The position numbers and the translations under genes are program-made. The notes under the pieces were generated by a model, which searched no databases, was not told the origin of the DNA, and saw only the letters and a list, made by a program, of their open reading frames with translations. From assembly GCF_003259375.1 (NCBI RefSeq), contig NZ_QLLN01000005.1:124001-188000 (forward strand): a stretch of 64,000 bases of DNA. The letters are read 5' to 3'. This DNA is from Arenibacter echinorum. GTDB lineage: Bacteria; Bacteroidota; Bacteroidia; Flavobacteriales; Flavobacteriaceae. The first letter of the stretch is position 1. Each line of letters opens with the position of its first letter. Shown here piece after piece: positions 25,449 to 33,039 of the stretch.

Positions 25449-26516
25449 TCATTTAAAGGTAATGGTAAAGGTTGCCCCTTTATTAACTTCACTTTCCACC
25501 GCAATAGTACCCCCTAGACTATTAATATGATTATATACCAGGTAAAGTCCAACCCCTTTACTATCTCCCTTAATATGGAATTTTTGATTGAGTCCAAAAA
25601 TTTTACTCCCAAATTTTTCCATGTCAAAACCAAGACCATTATCTGAATATATCAGCTGTTTTTTTTCCCCTTCAACTTGTGATTTTATAGAAATTACAGG
25701 TGGAACATCTGGCCTGGCGTATTTAATGGAATTGGTCAACAGGTTCAGAAAAATACTTTCCATATTATTGGTATTATGCCTTACACCCCTTAAGGCGGAA
25801 AAATCGATCTTAAAAGTAACATTGGCATTACCTAAAAGAGAACTGATAGATGACTTGACCAGTTTAAGTGTTATTTCAAAATCTACTTCTTCCAACTCAA
25901 TGTTCAATTGGTCTTTCTTGCTTAAAAGGTCCACATAGTTGTTTAGGGATTTATTGAGCCCCTCGGTGGCCAACTTCATATAATCCAAGGTTTCCAATAC
26001 TTCATCGTCATCAATTTTACTAAAATCCAAAAACCCGAATATGGACAGTAAATTGTTTACTGGAGATCTTAAATCATGGGATGTGGTATAATTGAGCTGT
26101 TTTAATTCTTGGTTTTTATCCACTAAGTTTATCAGATGTTCTATCCGCTCTTTTTCCAATTTCTTTTTGTGGGTAATATTTTTGGCAATAGCATATACTA
26201 ATTTCTCATCTTCCAAGGGTATGGAAGTCCAGTGCAACCAAATAATCTCTCCTGATTTACAGACGTATCTGTTTTCATAATTCACCAAAGGAACATTATT
26301 CTTCAAATTTTCCCTGTATCTAGCCGTTAGATCCCTGTCTTCCACATGGATAAATTCTCTAATTGGCTTGGAAAATAATTCTTCTTCCGAGTAGCCCAAA
26401 AGTTTCACCACAGCGGGATTTACTTTTTTGAAATAGCCATCATAACCGGCTATACATAATAAATCCATAGAAAGATTAAAAAAGGGTTCCAGGCTAAGGT
26501 TTTTTGTTTTTTGCAT
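25449..26516 (-). CDS. PAS-domain sensor histidine kinase (soluble)
   Basis: A 355-residue histidine kinase without membrane segments. Residues about 10-125 form a PAS domain with a PAC part (MDLLCIAGYDGYFKKVNPAVVKLLGY, then YVCKSGEIIWLHW). The dimerisation H-box TTSHDLRSPVNNL (phosphoacceptor His) follows, then HATPase motifs: N box FLNLLTNSIKYA, G1 YSDNGLGFD and G2 KGVGLYLVYNHI. The ATP lid is short. No response regulator is next to it, so it is an orphan kinase. The PAS ligand is unknown. Confidence 0.92.
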   Translation of the reverse strand: MQKTKNLSLEPFFNLSMDLLCIAGYDGYFKKVNPAVVKLLGYSEEELFSKPIREFIHVEDRDLTARYRENLKNNVPLVNYENRYVCKSGEIIWLHWTSIPLEDEKLVYAIAKNITHKKKLEKERIEHLINLVDKNQELKQLNYTTSHDLRSPVNNLLSIFGFLDFSKIDDDEVLETLDYMKLATEGLNKSLNNYVDLLSKKDQLNIELEEVDFEITLKLVKSSISSLLGNANVTFKIDFSALRGVRHNTNNMESIFLNLLTNSIKYARPDVPPVISIKSQVEGEKKQLIYSDNGLGFDMEKFGSKIFGLNQKFHIKGDSKGVGLYLVYNHINSLGGTIAVESEVNKGATFTITFK

Positions 26517-26662
26517 ACTGCTGATAAGATAAGGGTAATATACGGTTTTTAATCAAAAAGCTGTTTACGATCAACCTAAACCTCCCAAAACCGGACACAA
26601 ATGTATTTAAAGTTAAACATAAATTTATACAGTATATATCATATCAAAACTTAGAAAAAATA

Positions 26663-26691
26663 AAAAAACCGCAAATCGTTTAATCTGCGGT
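26663..26691 (-). terminator. terminator of folD
   Basis: On the minus strand ACCGCA pairs with TGCGGT, followed by TTTTTTTATT. It lies 9 bases after the folD stop. Confidence 0.7.
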
Positions 26692-26700
26692 CTTTCAATA

Positions 26701-27585
26701 TTATTTTTGGCTTCTATGCCTTTCCCTTGCCAACAAGGTATTTTTTAGCAACATGGCAATAGTCATTGGTCCCACACCTCCAGGAACCGGAGTAATATAA
26801 GAGGCCTTCTTGCTCACATTTTCAAAATCCACATCCCCGGTGATATAATAACCCTTTTCCTTGGTGTCATCCGGCACTCTGGTAATGCCCACATCGATGA
26901 TTACGGCATCATCCTTCACCATTTCGGCTTTTAAAAAGTTGGGTACCCCTAATGCAGAAATAACTATATCGGCCTGTGAAATTATCTGGGTAATGTTTTT
27001 GGTATGGCTATGGGTAAGGGTTACCGTGGAATTTCCAGGCCAACCTTTTCTTCCCATGAGTATGCTCATAGGCCTACCCACTATATGGCTACGACCTATA
27101 ACAACAGTATGTTTCCCTTTGGTCTCTACCTTATACCTTTCCAGAAGCTCCAATATACCAAAAGGTGTGGCAGGAATAAAAGTACTCATATCCAAGGCCA
27201 TTTTTCCAAAATTGGTAGGATGAAATCCGTCCACATCCTTATCGGGATCCACCGCCAACAGAACACGTTGTGTATTGATCTGCTCAGGCAAAGGCAATTG
27301 AACAATAAATCCGTCTATATCATCATTTTGGTTAAGCTCTTCTATCTTGTTCAACAACTCCTGTTCCGAGGTAGTACTCGGCAACTGTACCAAGGTAGAC
27401 TCGAATCCTACTTTCTCACAAGATCTTACCTTGCTGCCTACATAGGTAAGACTGGCACCGTCGTTCCCAACGATAACCGCTGCCAAATGTGGCACTTTTT
27501 CTCCACGCTCCCTCATTTTAGCCACCTCAGCGGCTATTTCCTCCTTAATTTGATTCGATACTTTTTTACCGTCCAGTAATTCCAT
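26701..27585 (-). CDS. folD: methylenetetrahydrofolate dehydrogenase / methenyltetrahydrofolate cyclohydrolase
   Basis: A 294-residue bifunctional FolD that oxidises methylene-THF with NADP and hydrolyses methenyl-THF to formyl-THF. It has the catalytic Lys in TYVGSKVRSC and the QLPLPEQIN substrate loop. The Rossmann NADP motif is VVIGRSHIVGRPMSILM, and the C-terminal signature is PVPGGVGPMTIAMLL. It is a single gene with its own terminator. A four-helix-bundle cassette separates it from ffh. Confidence 0.96.
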   Translation of the reverse strand: MELLDGKKVSNQIKEEIAAEVAKMRERGEKVPHLAAVIVGNDGASLTYVGSKVRSCEKVGFESTLVQLPSTTSEQELLNKIEELNQNDDIDGFIVQLPLPEQINTQRVLLAVDPDKDVDGFHPTNFGKMALDMSTFIPATPFGILELLERYKVETKGKHTVVIGRSHIVGRPMSILMGRKGWPGNSTVTLTHSHTKNITQIISQADIVISALGVPNFLKAEMVKDDAVIIDVGITRVPDDTKEKGYYITGDVDFENVSKKASYITPVPGGVGPMTIAMLLKNTLLARERHRSQK

Positions 27586-27605
27586 TTTTTAGTATTCAGT
27601 TCCCT

Positions 27606-28034
27606 GTGGCAGTTGGCAGTCCCTTACACACCAAACTTGCCCGGGTTGTTAATCATGTATTGTAATAATCTTCCTATTTCCAAACTTCCTTCAATAAGGT
27701 CCCGTTTGTCATCCGCTGATATGTATTGACAAGATTCGGCAAATTCCAACCAAACCTGAGTTTCCGAGTTTTCACTATCAGCATCTGTCAACTTGCTAAT
27801 AAAATGTTTTTCATATCTCCTTTTTCTGTAGGCCTCCCCAATATTGGCACATACAGAACGGGATGATCTTCTAATTTGGTCGGTCAAAGCATAGGTTTCT
27901 TCTTTAGGAAAGGATTTTGACACTTCAAAAATATCCATTGCCAAATGAAATCCTTTTTGATAGGCCAACAATTTTTTGTATCCCATGCCCTATAATTTGC
28001 AATCCTGCTTCTTAAATTAACTGCCAACTGTCAC
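27606..28034. repeat. inverted repeat enclosing the four-helix-bundle gene
   Basis: GTGGCAGTTGGCAGT (27606-27620) matches the complement of ACTGCCAACTGTCAC (28020-28034) in 14 of 15 positions. Both ends run on into short units of CAGT/ACTG type. The unit carries exactly one gene and looks like an inserted cassette. Confidence 0.55.
27624..27986 (-). CDS. four-helix-bundle protein (23S rRNA intervening-sequence type)
   Basis: A 120-residue protein of the four-helix-bundle family first found in rRNA intervening sequences. Marks are LLAYQKGFHLAMDIFEVSKSFP, TYALTDQIRRSSRSVCANIGEAYRKRR and ADSENSETQVWLEFA. These match the classic helix 1, helix 2 and S-E-T-x-x-W features. The function is unknown. 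Here it is not in rRNA but between folD and ffh, inside an inverted repeat, which suggests a mobile or repeat-borne element. Confidence 0.92.
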   Translation of the reverse strand: MGYKKLLAYQKGFHLAMDIFEVSKSFPKEETYALTDQIRRSSRSVCANIGEAYRKRRYEKHFISKLTDADSENSETQVWLEFAESCQYISADDKRDLIEGSLEIGRLLQYMINNPGKFGV

Positions 28035-28063
28035 TGAAAACTGTCAACCATTTAAGGATAATA

Positions 28064-29401
28064 TTATTTCATCCCCTTCATGGCCCCCATCATTTGCATC
28101 ATCTTTTTACCGCCACCGCCTTGCATCATTTTCATCATTTTGCTCATTTGATCAAACTGCTTTAACAATTGGTTTATTTCCTGAATGCTGGTACCACTGC
28201 CTTTGGCTATTCGTTTTTTACGGCTAGCATTTAATTTGGCCGGGGTAGAACGTTCATCAGGGGTCATGGAATGTATTATGGCCTCTATATGTTTAAAGGC
28301 GTCATCATCTATATCCAATCCCTTTAAAGCCTTTCCTGCTCCTGGAATCATTCCCATAAGGTCTTTAAGGCTACCCATTTTTTTAATCTGCTGGATCTGG
28401 CTTAAGAAGTCATCGAAACCAAATTTGTTCTTGGCTATCTTCTTCTGGATTTTCCTGGCCTCTTCCTCATCAAACTGTTCCTGGGCCCTTTCCACCAAAG
28501 AAACCACATCACCCATACCAAGAATTCTCTCGGCCATGCGCGAAGGATAAAAGACATCTATGGCATCCATCTTTTCTCCGGTTCCTATAAACTTAATGGG
28601 TTTGTTTACGACCGACTTAATGGAAATAGCTGCACCACCACGGGTATCCCCATCCAATTTTGTGAGTATAACCCCGTCAAAATTAAGAATGTCGTTAAAT
28701 GATTTGGCAGTATTAACAGCATCCTGCCCAGTCATGGAATCGACCACAAACAGGGTTTCCTGAGGCTGAATAGCTTTATGGATATTGGCAATTTCTTTCA
28801 TCATTTGCTCATCCACAGCCAAACGACCTGCCGTATCTATAATAACTACATTAAAACCATTGGCCTTTGCATGGGCAATACCCGCTTTTGAGATGGCAAC
28901 GGGATCATTATTTCCCCGGTCCGAAAAAACCTCAACCCCGATCTGTTCCCCTACAACATGAAGTTGGTCTATTGCCGCAGGTCTATATACATCACAAGCC
29001 ACCAACAATGGCTTCTTTGTCTTTTTGGTTTTAAGATAATTGGCTAATTTTCCTGAAAAGGTAGTTTTACCGGAACCTTGTAAACCGGACATTAGGATTA
29101 TGGAAGGCGCACCGGACAAATTGATGCCCTCTGCGTCTCCGCCCATAAGCTCCGTAAGCTCGTCCTTCACCAATTTTACCATTAACTGGCCAGGTTGAAG
29201 GGAGGTCAACACATCCTGTCCCATTGCCTTTTCCTTAACCTTATTGGTAAACTCCTTGGCAATTTTAAAGTTGACATCCGCATCCAAAAGTGCCCTTCGC
29301 ACTTCCTTTAAGGTTTCCGCAACATTGATCTCTGTAATTTGCCCATGTCCTTTTAGAACATGTAACGCCTTATCCAACTTTTCACTTAAATTATCAAACA
29401 T
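28064..29401 (-). CDS. ffh: signal recognition particle protein Ffh (SRP54)
   Basis: A 445-residue SRP GTPase that binds 4.5S RNA and signal sequences of nascent membrane proteins. It has N domain, then G domain: G1 GLQGSGKTTFSGKLA, DVYRPAAIDQL, G3 DTAGR, G4 TKLDGDTRGGAA. The methionine-rich M domain ends in MMKMMQGGGGKKMMQMMGAMKG. The length is normal. The upstream TAAATTTG at 29428-29435 is a good -7 element. It is the head of a minus-strand group with the four-helix-bundle gene and folD. Confidence 0.97.
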   Translation of the reverse strand: MFDNLSEKLDKALHVLKGHGQITEINVAETLKEVRRALLDADVNFKIAKEFTNKVKEKAMGQDVLTSLQPGQLMVKLVKDELTELMGGDAEGINLSGAPSIILMSGLQGSGKTTFSGKLANYLKTKKTKKPLLVACDVYRPAAIDQLHVVGEQIGVEVFSDRGNNDPVAISKAGIAHAKANGFNVVIIDTAGRLAVDEQMMKEIANIHKAIQPQETLFVVDSMTGQDAVNTAKSFNDILNFDGVILTKLDGDTRGGAAISIKSVVNKPIKFIGTGEKMDAIDVFYPSRMAERILGMGDVVSLVERAQEQFDEEEARKIQKKIAKNKFGFDDFLSQIQQIKKMGSLKDLMGMIPGAGKALKGLDIDDDAFKHIEAIIHSMTPDERSTPAKLNASRKKRIAKGSGTSIQEINQLLKQFDQMSKMMKMMQGGGGKKMMQMMGAMKGMK

Positions 29402-29427
29402 AGTCTTACTGTATTATCAGGAAAGCG

Positions 29428-29435
29428 CAAATTTA
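29428..29435 (-). promoter_or_regulatory. -7 element of ffh
   Basis: TAAATTTG on the minus strand, 26 bases before the ffh ATG, a perfect TAnnTTTG. No TTG is seen at the -33 distance. Confidence 0.45.
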
Positions 29436-29488
29436 AGAATAACTGCCGTAAGTGTGAAGCTTGGGATGAAAAATATAAATGTAAAAAA

Positions 29489-29516
29489 AGGGCAGCTTCC
29501 GTAAGAAGCCACCCTT
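29489..29516 (-). terminator. terminator of the repeat lipoprotein gene
   Basis: On the minus strand AAGGG-GCTTC pairs with GAAGC-CCCTT around a 2-base internal mismatch, followed by TTTTTTT. It lies 23 bases after the lipoprotein stop. Confidence 0.7.
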
Positions 29517-29539
29517 TTCCAAAAATTGGGGCAAAATTT

Positions 29540-31294
29540 TTATTTCTTTTCGAAGACCAAAACCTCTAGGCTGTTCTCATTAATCATCTTCAACTCTATA
29601 CGTTCATTGGTAATGGAGACAATTTTCCAGTCATCCATTAAAACTTGCATAGCAGTCGCCAAGCCAAAATTAAGATAACATTTCAATTCCCCTTCGCTAT
29701 CCCTGATTATTCTCCAAAGTCCTGGGTAGGTAGGTCCGGTTTCCCCTGTTGTAACATTAACGGCAAGTTCGGCCTGAAAGGCAAAGGTAAATGCGGCATA
29801 ATTTTGGGTTTCATCATTATCACCCTCCATATATTTTGCAATCATCCATTCGCCACCCATCATAATATTTCTAATCTCGGCAACATCGTCATCATCGGAA
29901 TTATTATCACAAACCCTTTCCAAAATAAGCTCATAGTTGGAATCCTCAATACTAAACCCTAAGCGTTTGTCCCTAAGGTCGGACAACAACCATTCAAAGC
30001 TAACCCCTGGCTCGTCTCCCATGGTAATGGCCATTACCAAACGTCCTTGGGCATTGGTAGTAATGGCCCATGTTCCTTCGGAAATAGTGGACTCGTTACT
30101 TAAAGTTACCACTCCTTCAGCTTGAAAACTAAACTCGTATCCCAACAGCCTATCAACATCTTCGTTGTTCAACTTCACTTTTTTTATGACCCAGCTACAT
30201 TCCTTCAAAATTTCCCTCAAGGTATCTGGTGTATTATCTACGATACCACATGCCTTTTTCATTATTATCCTCTCTCCTTCACCGGCATACAATTTAATTT
30301 TACCATCTTCCAGATCATAAACAAACCACTCCAGATCAAAATCGGCCAAGGCTTCAAACTCTAACTTCAACAACACCCTGTTCTCTCCAATTCTGGTGCT
30401 CCAAGTACCCATTAAACTGTTACCTACCCTATCTTTCATTACTACGTTTCCGTCTTCGGTAAAATTCATTACGTAGTCAAAATACTGACCTGTATTGTCT
30501 ACATTGGCCCTTATTACTTCATTTACCAACCAAGGACAGGCAACAAGATATTCTTCCAAACGCTCTTGTGTAAAGTCATCGTCATAATCGTCATCATCAT
30601 CGTCATCACATTTACTTTTGGCAGTTTCAATAGCATTGGCCAATTCGGCATTATTACTTACGCTAACCGTGGTATCATCATATAGCTCCAATGTAATGGG
30701 GAAATCAAAACTCAGTAGGTCATCATCACCACGTTCCGCAAAATAGCGTCTTAGCTGCATATCATTTTCTACGGTTACATTACCGGTTTGCTGCAGATTA
30801 ATATCAAAGGAATATACCACTATTGGATACACAAAATCTATACATTCTATATCATCGTCATCCCCACCTTCAATACATTGCTCGACCTTTTCACGAAGTT
30901 GTTCCTTGTTGCTTATAGTTATTTCCGTATAATCCGACAAGGTTATCTGTATGGGAAAAATAATTTCCAAAATATCATCATCTACTTCTACCTCATTAAA
31001 AAGTTGCTTAATCAACTTTAAATCTTCAACAGCATCTATATTAATATCTAGGCCATTTACGTTTACCACATAAGGAAAGTTGATTGCAAAACAACTTGCC
31101 CCATCCACAATATTGTCATAGGAACCATCTTTAGAGGAAGTTCTTTTTATTAATTGTGCCGTACTGGAACTTGCCAATATGGCTTCCTGACTATCCTCAC
31201 CAGGCAATTCTTCAAATTCTTCCTGGCAGGAAGTAAAACTTAATGCCACAAGAAGTAGGCTCGAGAACATTAAATATGACATAAACTTTTTCAT
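29540..31294 (-). CDS. large acidic repeat lipoprotein (four FPI repeats plus three lipocalin-like repeats)
   Basis: A 584-residue lipoprotein with signal MKKFMSYLMF... and lipobox SFTSC (Cys23). The frame opens 15 codons earlier, but this Met gives the proper signal. Residues about 68-225 hold four copies of a unit of F-P-I-x-L/V ... V-S-N-x-x-x-L (starts near 73, 113, 156, 198). A run of Asp follows (229-240). Then three copies of a lipocalin-like unit appear (about 245-348, 358-462, 470-584), each with W near the start, F-x-F-x-x-x-G, G-x-W-x-I and an end like I-x-L-E-R-V-C. No named family is recognised. It diverges from an ECF sigma gene and shares its regulon promoter, so it is probably a cell-surface partner of the TonB receptor. 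Confidence 0.75.
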   Translation of the reverse strand: MKKFMSYLMFSSLLLVALSFTSCQEEFEELPGEDSQEAILASSSTAQLIKRTSSKDGSYDNIVDGASCFAINFPYVVNVNGLDINIDAVEDLKLIKQLFNEVEVDDDILEIIFPIQITLSDYTEITISNKEQLREKVEQCIEGGDDDDIECIDFVYPIVVYSFDINLQQTGNVTVENDMQLRRYFAERGDDDLLSFDFPITLELYDDTTVSVSNNAELANAIETAKSKCDDDDDDDYDDDFTQERLEEYLVACPWLVNEVIRANVDNTGQYFDYVMNFTEDGNVVMKDRVGNSLMGTWSTRIGENRVLLKLEFEALADFDLEWFVYDLEDGKIKLYAGEGERIIMKKACGIVDNTPDTLREILKECSWVIKKVKLNNEDVDRLLGYEFSFQAEGVVTLSNESTISEGTWAITTNAQGRLVMAITMGDEPGVSFEWLLSDLRDKRLGFSIEDSNYELILERVCDNNSDDDDVAEIRNIMMGGEWMIAKYMEGDNDETQNYAAFTFAFQAELAVNVTTGETGPTYPGLWRIIRDSEGELKCYLNFGLATAMQVLMDDWKIVSITNERIELKMINENSLEVLVFEKK

Positions 31295-31326
31295 AACGAT
31301 TTGGTTTTTATTTGTTCGTATATCTC

Positions 31327-31355
31327 TAAAACAACTCACTTTTAAAATACCCTAC
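31327..31355 (-). promoter_or_regulatory. ECF-type promoter of the repeat lipoprotein gene
   Basis: On the minus strand GTAGGGTATTTT (31355-31344), nine bases, then TTGTTTTA (31334-31327). Sequence and spacing match the fecR promoter, with the -35-like and -10-like blocks 33 bases upstream of the lipoprotein start. Confidence 0.65.
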
Positions 31356-31378
31356 CCAATTTTTCGTTTTTTTTAAAA

Positions 31379-31386
31379 TATCTTTG
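31379..31386 (+). promoter_or_regulatory. housekeeping -7 element of the ECF sigma gene
   Basis: TATCTTTG is a perfect TAnnTTTG lying 22 bases before the TTG start of the sigma gene. The sigma gene itself is thus not in its own ECF regulon by this reading. Confidence 0.5.
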
Positions 31387-31408
31387 AAAAAATTAAAAAC
31401 GACCAGGG

Positions 31409-31921
31409 TTGAAAGCTATCAAAGAAGAACATGTATGCAAGGATGACGTTTACGCCACAATCTTCAGCACTTATTCCAAAACGGTCTTTAACTATATATA
31501 TTATAAGTTTGGCAACGAGGAAAAAGCGTATGACGTTGTACAGGAAGCATTTATAAAATTATGGGAAAATTGTTCCAAGGTTGCTCCGGATAAAGCAAAG
31601 TCATATGTATATACCATTGCCAACAATTTATACCTGAATGTTTTAAAGGCGGAAAAAGTAAGATTAAAATACGCGCCGGAGACCAATACTGTTGTAAATG
31701 AGTCACCGGACTTTTTATTGGAAGAACAGGAATATAAAGAAAAATTGGAACGGGCGTTGGCGGCTTTACCCGAAAACCAACGTACTACCTTTTTATTGAA
31801 TAGGATCGATGGAAAGAAATATGCAGAAATAGCGGAGATGGAAGGTGTAAGTGTAAAAGCCATTGAAAAAAGAATGCATCTGGCCCTAAAAACACTTAGG
31901 GAACAGATTGAAGGTATATAA
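31409..31921 (+). CDS. ECF-type RNA polymerase sigma factor
   Basis: A 170-residue sigma-70 family ECF factor, FecI-like. Region 2 has YDVVQEAFIKLWENC and region 4 has LPENQRTTFLLNRIDGKKYAEIAEMEGVSVKAIEKRMHLALKTLRE. No in-frame ATG exists, so translation must begin at the TTG at 31409 (or another non-ATG codon). FecR and a TonB receptor with an STN signalling domain follow. This makes a classic transport-sensing chain: receptor, then FecR, then sigma. Confidence 0.93.
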   Translation: MKAIKEEHVCKDDVYATIFSTYSKTVFNYIYYKFGNEEKAYDVVQEAFIKLWENCSKVAPDKAKSYVYTIANNLYLNVLKAEKVRLKYAPETNTVVNESPDFLLEEQEYKEKLERALAALPENQRTTFLLNRIDGKKYAEIAEMEGVSVKAIEKRMHLALKTLREQIEGI

Positions 31922-31929
31922 GACAAAGA

Positions 31930-32041
31930 ATTGAGTATATAGTAATGAGTAAATGAGCTATTGGATTGTTTTATGCTGTTTAAGGTTATAAAATTTTCAT
32001 TTTATTCTGCTTATTCGGCAGTCCCAATCCCAATACTCAAT
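31930..32041. repeat. inverted short-unit repeat between sigma and fecR
   Basis: ATTGAGTAT (31930-31938) and ATACTCAAT (32033-32041) are exact complements, both extended by imperfect TGAGTA or AATACT units. It is similar in style to the repeats at 3687-3873 and 27606-28034. Confidence 0.45.
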
Positions 32042-32081
32042 ACTAGGATCTCAGTACCAATATTAAATATTTAATTAAAAA

Positions 32082-32110
32082 GTAGGGTATTTTCTTTTTT
32101 GATTGTTATA
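32082..32110 (+). promoter_or_regulatory. ECF-type promoter of the fecR - TonB receptor operon
   Basis: GTAGGGTATTTT (32082-32093), nine bases, TTGTTATA (32103-32110), 20 bases before the fecR ATG. It is identical in its first 12 bases, in TTGTT and in spacing to the promoter of the divergent lipoprotein. Confidence 0.65.
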
Positions 32111-32130
32111 CCTATATAAAGCTAGAAACC

Positions 32131-33039
32131 ATGCAAGAAAATTATTTGGCAAAATGGCTCAATAACGAACTCACGAAAGAGGAGTTGGTTAAATTTAAGG
32201 AGACCAAAGAGTATGCCTCGTATTTAAAACTACGGGAAGCCACCAATAATTTGGCAGCGCCAGACTTTGACATGGCCAAGGCTTTTGAAGACCTCAACAA
32301 ACACAAGGCTTCCACTAAGAGCAAAGTAATTAAACTTAATCCCTATAAAAAATACATGGGCATCGCTGCTGCTATAGCCTTGATTTTTGTTGCCTCCTTT
32401 TTGTACTATGGCAATTTAAACGAAGAAATAAGTACGCAATATGCCGAAAGGGCCCAAATAGTGCTCCCGGATGCATCGGAGGTTCAACTAAATGCCGATT
32501 CCCAAATTTCGTACAGCAAAAAAAATTGGGCAAAAAAAAGAGATATAGCACTGAACGGAGAAGCTTTTTTTAAGGTTGCCAAGGGCAAGCGTTTTACCGT
32601 AACAACAGAAAATGGAACCGTAACCGTTCTGGGTACTCAATTTAATGTAGAAAATAGAAAAGGCTATTTCGAAGTAGCCTGTTACGAGGGTTTAGTAAGT
32701 GTCATCTACAACAAGGAGGAGGTTAAACTTCCCGCTGGTAATTCTTTGGTGGTTATAAATGGTGAATTACAGGCCTTGAAAATACCAAATACCAAGGAAC
32801 CATCCTGGATTAGGAATGAAAGTAGCTTTAAGAGTATTCCATTGAAATTTGTTTTGGATGAATTTCAAAGACAATTTAATATTGAGGTCGCTACCGAAAA
32901 TATAGATACCAATCAATTATTTACAGGATCCTTTAGCAATACCAACAAGGAATTAGCGTTGCAAAGTATAAGTACTCCTTCTCAGATCAAGTTTAAATTA
33001 GAGGGGAATAAAGTGCTATTCTATGCTGAAACACCATAA
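32131..33039 (+). CDS. FecR family anti-sigma regulator
   Basis: A 302-residue membrane regulator. The cytoplasmic N-terminus (residues 1-70) carries the sigma-binding part. A TM helix is at about 75-92 (MGIAAAIALIFVASFLYY). The periplasmic FecR domain has IVLPDASEVQLNADSQISYSK, GEAFFKVAKGKRFTVTTENGTVTVLGTQFNV and a C-terminal STN-like part (FQRQFNIEVATENI...FTGSFSN). It conveys the state of the TonB receptor to the sigma factor. Its last 17 bases overlap the receptor gene. Confidence 0.93.
   Translation: MQENYLAKWLNNELTKEELVKFKETKEYASYLKLREATNNLAAPDFDMAKAFEDLNKHKASTKSKVIKLNPYKKYMGIAAAIALIFVASFLYYGNLNEEISTQYAERAQIVLPDASEVQLNADSQISYSKKNWAKKRDIALNGEAFFKVAKGKRFTVTTENGTVTVLGTQFNVENRKGYFEVACYEGLVSVIYNKEEVKLPAGNSLVVINGELQALKIPNTKEPSWIRNESSFKSIPLKFVLDEFQRQFNIEVATENIDTNQLFTGSFSNTNKELALQSISTPSQIKFKLEGNKVLFYAETP

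Noticed and set aside
27004-27579. Plus-strand open frame of 191 residues
   Set aside because: It is antisense to folD, which is unmistakable on the other strand.
30541-30611. Run of TCATCG/TCATCATCG triplets resembling a simple repeat
   Set aside because: It encodes the Asp-rich stretch of the lipoprotein in frame, so it is coding and not an independent repeat.
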